Assembly: GCA_030426145.1 (NCBI GenBank)
Contig: JAUHZF010000040.1
Span: forward strand, 1-38,456
DNA from: Polyangia bacterium
GTDB taxonomy: Bacteria > Myxococcota_A > Polyangia > Polyangiales > Polyangiaceae
Reading direction: 5' to 3'
Length of the DNA stretch: 38,456 bases
Shown: positions 23,241 to 31,100 of the stretch, one piece after another
Layout: every line of letters starts with the position of its first letter
Position numbering within the stretch: position 1 is the first letter of the stretch
Position numbers and translations under genes: made by a program
The notes under the pieces: model-generated
Seen by the model: the letters and a program-made list of their open reading frames with translations, nothing else
The model's database searches: none
Told to the model about the DNA's origin: nothing

Positions 23241-24136
23241 GCCGAGCCTGCAGGCCAGATCAACATCGAGACCTTCGTGAGCACGAAGTCGCTGACCAGA
23301 ATCGCAATCGAGATGGCCACCACCGACCGGGTGGTGGCATTGCCGACCCCCTCGGTTCCGCCCCGGGTCCGCATGCCGAAGTGACACCCGACGAGCGCGA
23401 TGATCGCGCCGAAGAAGGGCGTCTTGAACATGCCGGAGAAGTAGTCCGAGAAGCGCACGGACTCGAGGGCCGTCTGGAGGAAGAAGCCCGACGGCAAACC
23501 GAACTCGATCGACGTGATGAACATGGCGCCGGCAAACCCGAGCACCAGAGCAAAGGCCGCGAGGATGGGCATGACCATCGTGCTCGCCAAGAGGCGTGGC
23601 AACACGAGCTTCTTGATGGGGTCGGCTCCGAGAGCACGGATGGCGTCGATCTGCTCCGTCACGGCCATGCTGCCGAGCTCGGCGGTGATGCCCGAACCGA
23701 TGCGTCCGCCGACCACGAGCGCGGTGAGCGCCGGCGCGAGCTCACGTGCGAAGCTGAGCCCGACGATGCGACCGGTGTACTCCATGCCGCCGAACTTCTG
23801 GAGGCCGTAGGCGAACTGCGTGGCCATGACGAGTCCGGTGAAGAGCGAGACGACCGAAGCGATCCCGAGGGAGCGCACGCCGAGCGCCTGCATCTGGTAG
23901 ACGGTCGCCTTGAACTCGAAGGGGCGCGAGAAGAGAGACATCACGGCCTGTCCGGTCATGCGACCGAACTGTCCGAGCTGGATGAGAAAGCCGAACATGC
24001 GCTCGAGCTGAACGTCGAGCGCCTTGGGCGGCGGCGGCGGCAGGTAGGAGCGCCGCGAGCTCGGCGGAACACTGTCCGGGGGCTGCGACGAATGACCCGA
24101 GCTGGGCGGCACGCTCTCGTGTGAGCTAGATGCCAC
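23237..24136 (-). CDS. MlaE/YrbE-type ABC transporter permease
   Basis: The 299-aa product matches the MlaE permease family of lipid ABC importers/exporters: GVRSLGIASVVSLFTGLVMATQ, the ELAPALTALVVGGRIGSGITAELGSM block and VTEQIDAIRALGADPIKKLVLPRLLAS. These are followed by several membrane segments to a C-terminal TKVSMLIWP. The family usually has ~260 residues; this one has an additional Ser/Pro-rich cytoplasmic N-terminus (SSHESVPPSSGHSSQPPDSV). The GTG at 24136 is preceded by GGAGG at 6-base spacing and overlaps the upstream stop by 11 bases; an ATG further up (24178) lacks such support. The partner ATPase (MlaF) and MCE protein (MlaD) are not in the window. Confidence 0.85.
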   Translation of the reverse strand: MASSSHESVPPSSGHSSQPPDSVPPSSRRSYLPPPPPKALDVQLERMFGFLIQLGQFGRMTGQAVMSLFSRPFEFKATVYQMQALGVRSLGIASVVSLFTGLVMATQFAYGLQKFGGMEYTGRIVGLSFARELAPALTALVVGGRIGSGITAELGSMAVTEQIDAIRALGADPIKKLVLPRLLASTMVMPILAAFALVLGFAGAMFITSIEFGLPSGFFLQTALESVRFSDYFSGMFKTPFFGAIIALVGCHFGMRTRGGTEGVGNATTRSVVAISIAILVSDFVLTKVSMLIWPAGSA

Positions 24137-24731
24137 GTCGGGCCTCCGCGCCCTCACGCTCGACGGTGGCGAAGCCATCGACCATGCGTTGGAACGTGCC
24201 GTGACCCGACGCAAACTGTTCAGGCGGCGCGGCGTAGAGCAGATCGAAGACGCATCCGTCCTTCTTCAGAACCCAGACGTCGTAGCGCATGGGCACACCA
24301 TCGAGCTTGGCCGTGAGCTCGGTGTGCAGCGCCTCGCGGCCATCGAAGGGCACGACCTCCTCGGTGTGTACCTCGCGGTCGGTGAACTGGAGGAAGAGAT
24401 GGTTCTTCAGGGCGACGAGCGGCACGTCGTCGCTGTCGAGGTCGCAACGCCCGTGCACGAGGATGCTGGCCTGGTGGCCGTCGTTTCGATACGCGAGGGC
24501 GTGGGAGTGGTCGAGGCGTCGCCACCCCGTGCCGCCGTCGTCGGGGGGATCGAAGCGGAAGCTGAACCCCTCGCCGCGATAGAGGTTTCCCTCGAGCTGG
24601 GGTGCCGAAGCGCAAGCGGTCGCCCCGAGAAGTAGAACCATGCCCGCGCACGCCATCCAGCGCGCCCCACGGGCGCGCCGGAGAGGCTGGACTCCATCCG
24701 CGGCAAGCATCGGCAGGAGGCTAGCCCGCAT
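24126..24731 (-). CDS. Lipoprotein, hypothetical, first gene of MlaE-type operon
   Basis: The product carries MVLLLGATAC, a lipobox, after an unusually long basic N-region (LRRARGARWMACAG). Starts at 24740 (GTG), 24731 (ATG) or 24656 (ATG) are all possible. 24731 has GGTGGA upstream and gives 201 residues; the 24656 start would give the most typical signal peptide. The mature part (GEGFSFRFDPPDDG, LVHGRCDLDSDDVPL, REALHTELTAKLDGVP, GCVFDLLYAAPPEQF) looks like a single alpha/beta domain. It is reminiscent of lipoproteins adjoining MlaE-type genes in myxobacteria, but I cannot name a family. It overlaps the permease gene, so a joint role in outer-membrane lipid handling is inferred. Confidence 0.6.
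   Translation of the reverse strand: MRASLLPMLAADGVQPLRRARGARWMACAGMVLLLGATACASAPQLEGNLYRGEGFSFRFDPPDDGGTGWRRLDHSHALAYRNDGHQASILVHGRCDLDSDDVPLVALKNHLFLQFTDREVHTEEVVPFDGREALHTELTAKLDGVPMRYDVWVLKKDGCVFDLLYAAPPEQFASGHGTFQRMVDGFATVEREGAEARRGI
24143..24147 (-). promoter_or_regulatory. Shine-Dalgarno GGAGG fixing the GTG start of the MlaE-type gene
   Basis: GGAGG ends 6 bases before GTG 24136 and lies inside the upstream lipoprotein gene. It decides for the GTG rather than the ATG at 24178. Confidence 0.6.
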
Positions 24732-24766
24732 GGCGTCCACCAGCTAGGGGATGTCGACCCGCGTGA

Positions 24767-24772
24767 TAGACT
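24767..24772 (+). promoter_or_regulatory. -10-like hexamer TAGACT, leaderless-type
   Basis: TAGACT is followed by seven G/C bases and the ATG at 24780, placing the transcription start at or next to the start codon. No good -35 box is seen. The divergent lipoprotein start is within 50 bp. Confidence 0.45.
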
Positions 24773-24779
24773 GGGGGCG

Positions 24780-26264
24780 ATGAACGGCTTGCTTGGCTAC
24801 AGGACCGTCGCGCTGGGGGTGTGCGTGACGCTTGGCATCACCGCGTGCGCGGCGGAAGACGACCCCCTCGTGCTCGAGCAGGGACCGCTCGGCGCGGTCA
24901 GCTCCCCCATCGTCAACGGGCAGCTCGACACCACCCACGAAGCTGTCGTGGCCTGGATTCACGGCTCCAAGTGCAGCGCCACCATCGTGCACGTCGATGG
25001 CAGCACCGGCTATGCCCTTACCGCAGCGCACTGCGTCGGCGGCTCCAACGGCACCCTGCGCCAGGGCGAGAACCACAACAGCGCCGACCGCACCTACAAC
25101 GTCGTCGACCAAGAGATCCACCCTCGCTACGGCGAAGCGGAGGCCTTCGACTTCGCCATGCTCACGTTTACCGGGGCCGATACGAACACGCCCACGATGG
25201 ACGTCCTGACGCCAGCCCAGGACACGATGGGCATCGGCTCTCCGGTCACGATGGTGGGCTACGGCATCACGCCCTCCAACAACAGCCGACGGCGCTTCGC
25301 GACCAACACCCTCAGCAACGACCTCACCAACGACATCTTCGTCAGCTACGACCAGTCGGGCGGCAAGGGTGGTGTCTGTAGCGGCGACAGTGGCGGCCCG
25401 AGCTTCTTTCAAGTGGGCGGCACCGAGTACGTGGCCGCTGTTCACTCCTTCGTGAGCCAGGGCAACAACACGCCCCAGTGTGAAGGCATCGGCGTGAGCG
25501 TGCGTGCCTCCGGCGTGCTCGACTCTTTCATCCAGCCCTACATCGACGGCCAGCCCTACGGCCGTGAGAGCTGCGCGGTTTGTCGAGACGCCCACGTGCG
25601 CGCGGGGTTCGACATCGTCGCGGGGTGCGAAGCGCCCCTCGAGACGTGCATCCAGAGCAACGCCTGTTTGGAATACAATCAGTGCTTCGCCAACTGCATC
25701 GGGCAGTCGTGCCGAAACGCCTGCGGCCAGGACAACCCAACCGGCAAGCAGCAGTTTGATGCCATCGACGCCTGTGTGTGCAACTCGGCGTGCACCACCG
25801 AGTGCGCCGGCGACGAGATCTGCGAGCCAGATCCCGCCTGCTGGATCGACCTCGCCGACGACAGCTGCGAGAGCTGTCTCGACAACGCCTGCTGCGCCGA
25901 AGCCACGGCGTGCTCGACCGAAAACGCCTGCCTCAGCTGCGCGACCGGCAAGTCGACCATCAACTGCGACGCGAGCCCCGAGTTCGTGGCGCTGGCCGCG
26001 TGCCTCGAGAACAGCTGCGGTGACACCTGCCCGGACTTCGGCCTCCCGGCCGGTACGGGAGGAGCGGGCGGTACCGGCGCTGGCGGAGGCGACGCGGGCC
26101 CAGCCGGCGTGGGCGCTGGCCCCACCAGTGGCGGCGGCGACGAAGACGACGGCGAGACCGTCGTGACGAGCGGCTGCAGCGTGGGTGCGCCCGGCGAGAA
26201 CACCCCGGTCATGGCCTTCTTGCTCGGCCTCGTCGCCCTGGGCTTCAAGCGCCGCCGTCGTTAG
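24780..26264 (+). CDS. Trypsin-like (S1) serine protease lipoprotein with Cys-rich stalk and MYXO-CTERM-like tail
   Basis: The 494-aa product has a lipobox Cys23 (LGITAC). A zymogen-like activation site IVNG (44-47) is followed by a chymotrypsin-fold domain with triad His84 (LTAAHC), Asp124 (FDFAML) and Ser204 (GDSGGP). Residues ~260-430 are Cys-rich (CLDNACCAEATAC) and ~430-460 Gly-rich (GTGGAGGTGAGGG). The C-terminus SGCSV, then a short hydrophobic helix and KRRRR, resembles the MYXO-CTERM sorting signal but lacks the usual GCGC. A protein with both an N-terminal lipid anchor and a C-terminal sorting tail is odd; either may be redundant. It ends convergently on the rhomboid gene with overlapping stops. 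Surface or secreted protease; substrate unknown. Confidence 0.85.
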   Translation: MNGLLGYRTVALGVCVTLGITACAAEDDPLVLEQGPLGAVSSPIVNGQLDTTHEAVVAWIHGSKCSATIVHVDGSTGYALTAAHCVGGSNGTLRQGENHNSADRTYNVVDQEIHPRYGEAEAFDFAMLTFTGADTNTPTMDVLTPAQDTMGIGSPVTMVGYGITPSNNSRRRFATNTLSNDLTNDIFVSYDQSGGKGGVCSGDSGGPSFFQVGGTEYVAAVHSFVSQGNNTPQCEGIGVSVRASGVLDSFIQPYIDGQPYGRESCAVCRDAHVRAGFDIVAGCEAPLETCIQSNACLEYNQCFANCIGQSCRNACGQDNPTGKQQFDAIDACVCNSACTTECAGDEICEPDPACWIDLADDSCESCLDNACCAEATACSTENACLSCATGKSTINCDASPEFVALAACLENSCGDTCPDFGLPAGTGGAGGTGAGGGDAGPAGVGAGPTSGGGDEDDGETVVTSGCSVGAPGENTPVMAFLLGLVALGFKRRRR

Positions 26265-27046
26265 CGCCTCGGGCCGAGCCAAGGGTCGTCGATGACCCTC
26301 GGATCCACACGACGCGGGCGGCGCCGGAGAGCATGGCGTGTGGGCGGCCCGCGAAGGCCCTTCCAGCGGAGTGCGTCGCGACGCTCCGGCTTGAAGAGCA
26401 GCCTCACGAGAACGAGGCCCGCGAGGAAGCCCCCGAGGTGGGCGAAGAAGGCCACTCCACCACCGCTGGCGCCGATGCTCAGCACCCCGTTGAAGAGGTT
26501 CATCACGAAGAACTCGAGGATGACGAACCAGGCGGGGAGCTGGAAGGTGATGAGCCCGAAGAGCCACAGCGGCATGATCGGGTTGAGCACCGTCACCGGT
26601 GCCCAGGGGTAGAGCGAGCCGTAGGCCGCAAGCACGGCCGCGATGGCGCCGGAGGCACCGACCATGGGAACCACCGACGACGGGCCCACGAACACCTGGG
26701 CGAGGGCGGCCACGAGACCGCCGACGAGGTAGAACCCCACGAACCGCCGTGGGCCGAGCGCATCCTCGACGTTGTCACCGAAGATCCAGAGAAAGAGCAT
26801 GTTGCCCCCGAGGTGCCAGAGGGTGCTCGGCGAGTGCATGAACATGCTCGACAGCACCGTGGGGAGCTGCGGGAGCGGGTCGGCGAGGAACCGTGCCGGC
26901 ACCACCCCGTGCTCCACCACCAACGCCATCTGGTCCGCGGCTGGCCGCGCCTTCTGCCACAGGTAGACCAGCACGTTGAGCGCGATGATCGCGTAGGTGA
27001 CGTAGGGCGTGCGTCGGCTCGGGAGCTGGTCGCGCAGGGGGAGCAT
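26261..27046 (-). CDS. Rhomboid family intramembrane serine protease
   Basis: The 261-aa product has the catalytic Ser132 in GASGA (130-134), His203 in FFAHLGGF and the supporting HLGGNM motif (His78, Asn82). Six membrane segments are apparent. It starts MLPLRDQLPSRRTP, a form common to bacterial rhomboids that bind an N-terminal cytoplasmic strand. After the last helix a basic tail (RRDALRWKGLRGPPTRHALRRRPRR) extends it beyond the usual ~200 residues. Its TAA stop and the TAG of the S1 protease gene overlap in TTAG. The architecture is of the general rhomboid type rather than the compact rhombosortase. AGGGGCGA before the ATG may serve as ribosome binding site. Confidence 0.9.
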   Translation of the reverse strand: MLPLRDQLPSRRTPYVTYAIIALNVLVYLWQKARPAADQMALVVEHGVVPARFLADPLPQLPTVLSSMFMHSPSTLWHLGGNMLFLWIFGDNVEDALGPRRFVGFYLVGGLVAALAQVFVGPSSVVPMVGASGAIAAVLAAYGSLYPWAPVTVLNPIMPLWLFGLITFQLPAWFVILEFFVMNLFNGVLSIGASGGGVAFFAHLGGFLAGLVLVRLLFKPERRDALRWKGLRGPPTRHALRRRPRRVDPRVIDDPWLGPRR

Positions 27047-27099
27047 TCGCCCCTTTCATAACCACCCTGCCCCACACGCGCCAGGAACGGCCCGGAGGT

Positions 27100-27114
27100 T
27101 GCATCCAAGATGCA
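27100..27114. promoter_or_regulatory. Inverted repeat between rhomboid and DnaJ-class genes
   Basis: TGCATC-CAA-GATGCA is a perfect 6+3+6 dyad in the ~115-bp divergent intergenic region. It could be a regulator site; it is not a CIRCE element. Confidence 0.3.
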
Positions 27115-27162
27115 CCCTCACCCCTCGACATGGCCCGCGGGATCCTTACGTTGGGGGGTACA

Positions 27163-28110
27163 GTGCAAGACCTGTATTCGCTACTCGGCGTCTCGCGCGG
27201 TGCCTCCGCGCAGGAGATCAAGAAGTCCTACCGCAAGCTCGCCAGCGAGCTTCACCCGGACAAGAACCCCGGTGCGGCCAACGAGCAGCGGTTCAAGGAC
27301 GTGACGAGCGCCTACGAGGTTCTAGGCGACGACGAGAAGCGCAAGCTCTACGACGAGTTCGGCGAGATCAGCACCCGTCCCGGCTTCGACGCAGAGCGCG
27401 CCCGCGCCGCGAAGAACTTCGGCGGCTTCGGCGGTGGCGGGGGCCAGGTGCCCTTCGACCTGTCCGACCTCTTCGGCGGAGGGGCTCCGCAGGGCGGCGC
27501 CCCCGGCAACATCGGCGACCTCTTCGGCGACCTGTTCGGCGGTGGCGGCGCGCGGCGCGGCGGCCCTCGCAACCGGGCGTTCCGAGGTCAGGACACGCTC
27601 TCGAGCGTGAAGATCAGCTTCGCTGACGCCGTGCAGGGAACGACCCTCAAGCTCACGCCCAGCCGCGGCGGCGACACCATCCAGGTGCGCATCCCCCCCG
27701 GCGCCGACGACGGCAGCCGCGTGCGTATTCGAGGAAAGGGCTCCCCGGGGGTCAACGGCGGCCCTCCCGGCGACCTGCTGCTCGAGATCGAGGTCGTGCC
27801 CCACGAGCACTTCACCCGCGACGGTGACGACCTGTACCTCGACCTGCCCATCACACTCGTCGAAGCCTATCAGGGGGCGAAGATCGCCGTGCCCACGCCG
27901 CACGGCGAGGTGAAGCTCACCGTGCCCAAGGGGGCCCAGAGCGGCCAGAAGCTGAGGCTTCGGGGCAAGGGCGTGCAACGCAAGGGCAAGCCCGCCGGCG
28001 ACCTCTACGTGCGCTTCCTCGTGACCTATCCCACCAGCGACGCCATCGCCGAGGCCGTCGAGGCCATCGCTGGCCACGTGGGCTCTCCCCGCGAGGACCT
28101 CGCTTTTTAG
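27163..28110 (+). CDS. DnaJ-class J-domain chaperone, type B (no zinc finger)
   Basis: The product starts (M)QDLYSLLGVSRGAS and has a J domain with the HPD motif (ELHPDKNPG). A Gly/Phe-rich stretch follows (~75-145, GGFGGGGGQVPFDLSDLFGG), then two beta-rich C-terminal substrate-binding domains (TPSRGGDTIQVRIPPGADDG, GAKIAVPTPHGEVKLTVPKG). No CXXCXGXG zinc-finger repeats are present, so it belongs to the CbpA/DjlA-like type B class rather than canonical DnaJ. GTG 27163 is preceded by GGGGGG and places the J domain at the very N-terminus; an in-frame ATG at 27130 would add 11 residues. It should stimulate DnaK; neither dnaK nor grpE is nearby. Confidence 0.85.
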   Translation: MQDLYSLLGVSRGASAQEIKKSYRKLASELHPDKNPGAANEQRFKDVTSAYEVLGDDEKRKLYDEFGEISTRPGFDAERARAAKNFGGFGGGGGQVPFDLSDLFGGGAPQGGAPGNIGDLFGDLFGGGGARRGGPRNRAFRGQDTLSSVKISFADAVQGTTLKLTPSRGGDTIQVRIPPGADDGSRVRIRGKGSPGVNGGPPGDLLLEIEVVPHEHFTRDGDDLYLDLPITLVEAYQGAKIAVPTPHGEVKLTVPKGAQSGQKLRLRGKGVQRKGKPAGDLYVRFLVTYPTSDAIAEAVEAIAGHVGSPREDLAF

Positions 28111-28145
28111 GTCACGCTGGGCATCCCCCCGGGCGCGGAGGCCGG

Positions 28146-28151
28146 TAGAGT
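28146..28151 (+). promoter_or_regulatory. -10-like hexamer TAGAGT, leaderless-type
   Basis: TAGAGT is followed by GGCAAC and the GTG at 28158. The 6-base gap makes a leaderless transcript likely. No -35 box is clear. Confidence 0.4.
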
Positions 28152-28157
28152 GGCAAC

Positions 28158-31100
28158 GTGCTCTTCCGTCCGTCGCGCCTACGCCGCGCCCTCGTCGTTC
28201 TCTCGTGCCTTCTCGGGCTCGCCCTCGCCGCTTCTTGTCGGGTCGAGCCCGACGGCGGAGAAGCTTCCCAGGAGGTCCCTGCCCTCGCCGCGCGCTTCCG
28301 AGGGGGACTCCCGTTCGAGGCGGAGGGCGATGGTTTCGTGGCAAGGGTGGAGCCGGGACCGAGCGCCCTCGCGCACCCTTACCGCCTCCATTTGCCGAGC
28401 CAGGCCGACCACCCCGTGCGCCTGGTCATCGACGGTGCTCCCGTCGCCATTCATCGCCCCGGTGCACACCCGTCGCCCGCGATGACGACCCCCGAGGGGG
28501 TGCGCTATCACGACGTTTGGCCGGGCGTCGACAGCCTCTGGCTGCGCTTCTCTTCGCTGGTGGAGGAGCTACTCGTCCTCCGCCGAGCGGCCACGATCGA
28601 ATACGCGCTGGCGCTCCCTCCGGAGGTCACGCTGGAGGCCGGCGAAGGCCCCACCGCCCGTCTGATGCGGAACGGCCGCGTGCTCATGCACATCGTGGCC
28701 ACAGAGGCCTGGGATGCCCGAGGTGATGCCGTTCCGGTACGGCTCGAGGTCGAAGGTACGCGCCTGAGACTCTCCGTCGACGCCGAGCACTACCCGGTCG
28801 TCGTCGACCCGGCTTGGGTCTCGGCCAGCACGCCGGCCCAGCTCCGCACCCGCCACACGGCGAACCTGGTCGGCGACGGGTCGGCCGTGCTCATCGGCGG
28901 AACCAACGGTGCCACGGCCCTCGCCGGCATCGAGAGGTTCGACCCGCTGCGGGGAACTTCGTCGATCGTGGCTGCCCTCGCCACAGCGCGACAGAACCAC
29001 ACGGCGACGGTGCTCGGGGATGGCCGCGTCCTCGTGGTGGGGGGCGACGACGGTGACGGCAACCTCGACACCACCGAACTCTTCGATCCCGATACCAACA
29101 CCGTCGCCGCGGGCCCCGCCCTGGCCGCGCCTCGGTCGAGGCATGCCGCGATCCGGCTTCACGACGGCCGCGTGCTCGTGGTGGGAGGGGGCATGGACAC
29201 AGGTGAGCTCTTCGACCCCGCCACCGACACGTGGAGCGCCCCCATCGCCGCGGGCGTGACCTTCAACAACACTGCCGCGGCGCGCCTTCAGAGCGGTCTC
29301 GTGCTCACGATCGGCTCGACGTCACTGGGAGAGGTAGCCGTCCTCTTCGACCCTGCCACCGACACCTTCTCCACCACCGCCGCCCCGGACAACGGCGTTC
29401 CGCTGGCCGAGCACAACCTCGTGCCCCTGCTCGACGGGCGTGCGCTGACCGCTGGCTCCGGTGCCTGCAGCTCGGTCGGCAACGGCGACAACTGCCTGCG
29501 CGCCGCACAGCTCTTCGATCCTTCCGGGCCGTCGTGGGCGTCGGCCGGCGATACTGCCGCCGACCGCAACGGGGCCGGCGCCACCCAGCTCCCGAGCGGC
29601 AACGCCCTCTTCGTGGCCGCGCGCGACTCCATCCCCACCAGCGACACCTTCAACGGTGAGATCTTCCGCGTGGGCCCAGACAGCTTCAGTCTCCTGCCGG
29701 GCACGCTCGCGAGCCAACACGAGTACGCCACCACCTTGGTCTTGCCCACGGGCAACGTGCTCGTGGTGGGGGGCCCTCAGGCCGCGGCCGAGATCCTCGT
29801 AGGGGAAGACCGGCTCGTGCCCATCTCGCTCCTCCAACAGAGACGAGCCGACCACACCTCCGTCTTGATGGAGGATGGTCGGGTGCTCCTGGCCGGTGGC
29901 ATCACCAACAACGGCAGCGCACTGACGGGCACGGTCGAGGTCTTCGACCAGGGGTCCTCGAGCTTGACCAGCTCGCTTTCCACGCCTCGCGCCGGCGCGT
30001 CGTCGATTCTCTTGGAAGATGGACGGGTGCTGATCGCTGGCGGATACGTCGACCCCCTCGAGACCGCGACCGCGACCGCCGAGCTCTTCGACCCCACCAC
30101 CGATACCTTCTCGCCGGCGGGAAACGACATGGCGGATGCTCGGCACCACGCCGGCATCGAACGACTCGTGGACGGCCGCGTGCTCATCGTCGGCGGAGAG
30201 CAGGGCAACATGGGGCTCACCTCGGCCACGCTCTTCGACCCCGCGACCAATACCTTCTCGCCCACGGTGAACGGCTTGAGCGAAGCCGTCCGTGAGCCCG
30301 CGGTGCTCTTGGTCGACGACGGCACCGTGCTCGTGGTCGGCGAGTCCAACGCCTACCGGTTCGACCCCATCACCAACGCCTTCTCGAGCCTCGGGCCCCT
30401 CGGCGCGAGCTACATCACGCCGCACCTCCAGCGACTGGCGAGCGGCCGCGTCCTCCTCACGGGTGGGGTCACCCTCCAGGCGGAGCTCTACGACCCCGCG
30501 ACGCAGACCTTCAGCTTCACCGGCGCCGAGAGCGTCGTTCGAACGCGCCACGCACAGGTCCCACTCCCCGGCGGCAACGCCATGATGGTGGGCGGTTCGA
30601 CCGTGGGCACCCTGCCCCAGATCCACAACCTCTTCTCCACCTACGTCCCCGGTCTCGCTCCTGCAGGCGGCTTCGTCGACGAGTCGTTCTTCGCGGGCTT
30701 CCGCCAGGGGGCGACCTTGCTCCCAAGCGGCGGGGTGCTGGTCACCGGTGGCTTGCCCTGTGAGTTCCTCCAGGTCTGCGACGCCAATGACACGGCGCTC
30801 GTCTTGCCGCCGCCACCCAACGCGCCCGCCATCACGCAGTCGCCGAGCAACGCCACGCCCGGCCGCACCATCGAGCTCACCGGAACGGGCTTCGATGGGC
30901 CGCAGCTCTCCAGCACCTCGGGGGCCACGTCCTCGGGTCGACCGGTCGCGACCTGGCAGCCCCTGGGTCGCGAACACGTTCTCTTCGGCCACGTCGACCG
31001 CTTCGATGCGACGACCGTCGGGCTCACGCTTCCCGCCACCGTCTACCTCGGCGCTGGATGGCTCCGGGTCATCGTCAACGGCCGACCGAGCCCGGCCGTT

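Noticed and set aside
24780..26264. Calling the protease tail a GlyGly-CTERM
   Set aside because: The Gly-rich linker is separated from the helix and the pre-helix motif is GCSV, closer to MYXO-CTERM.
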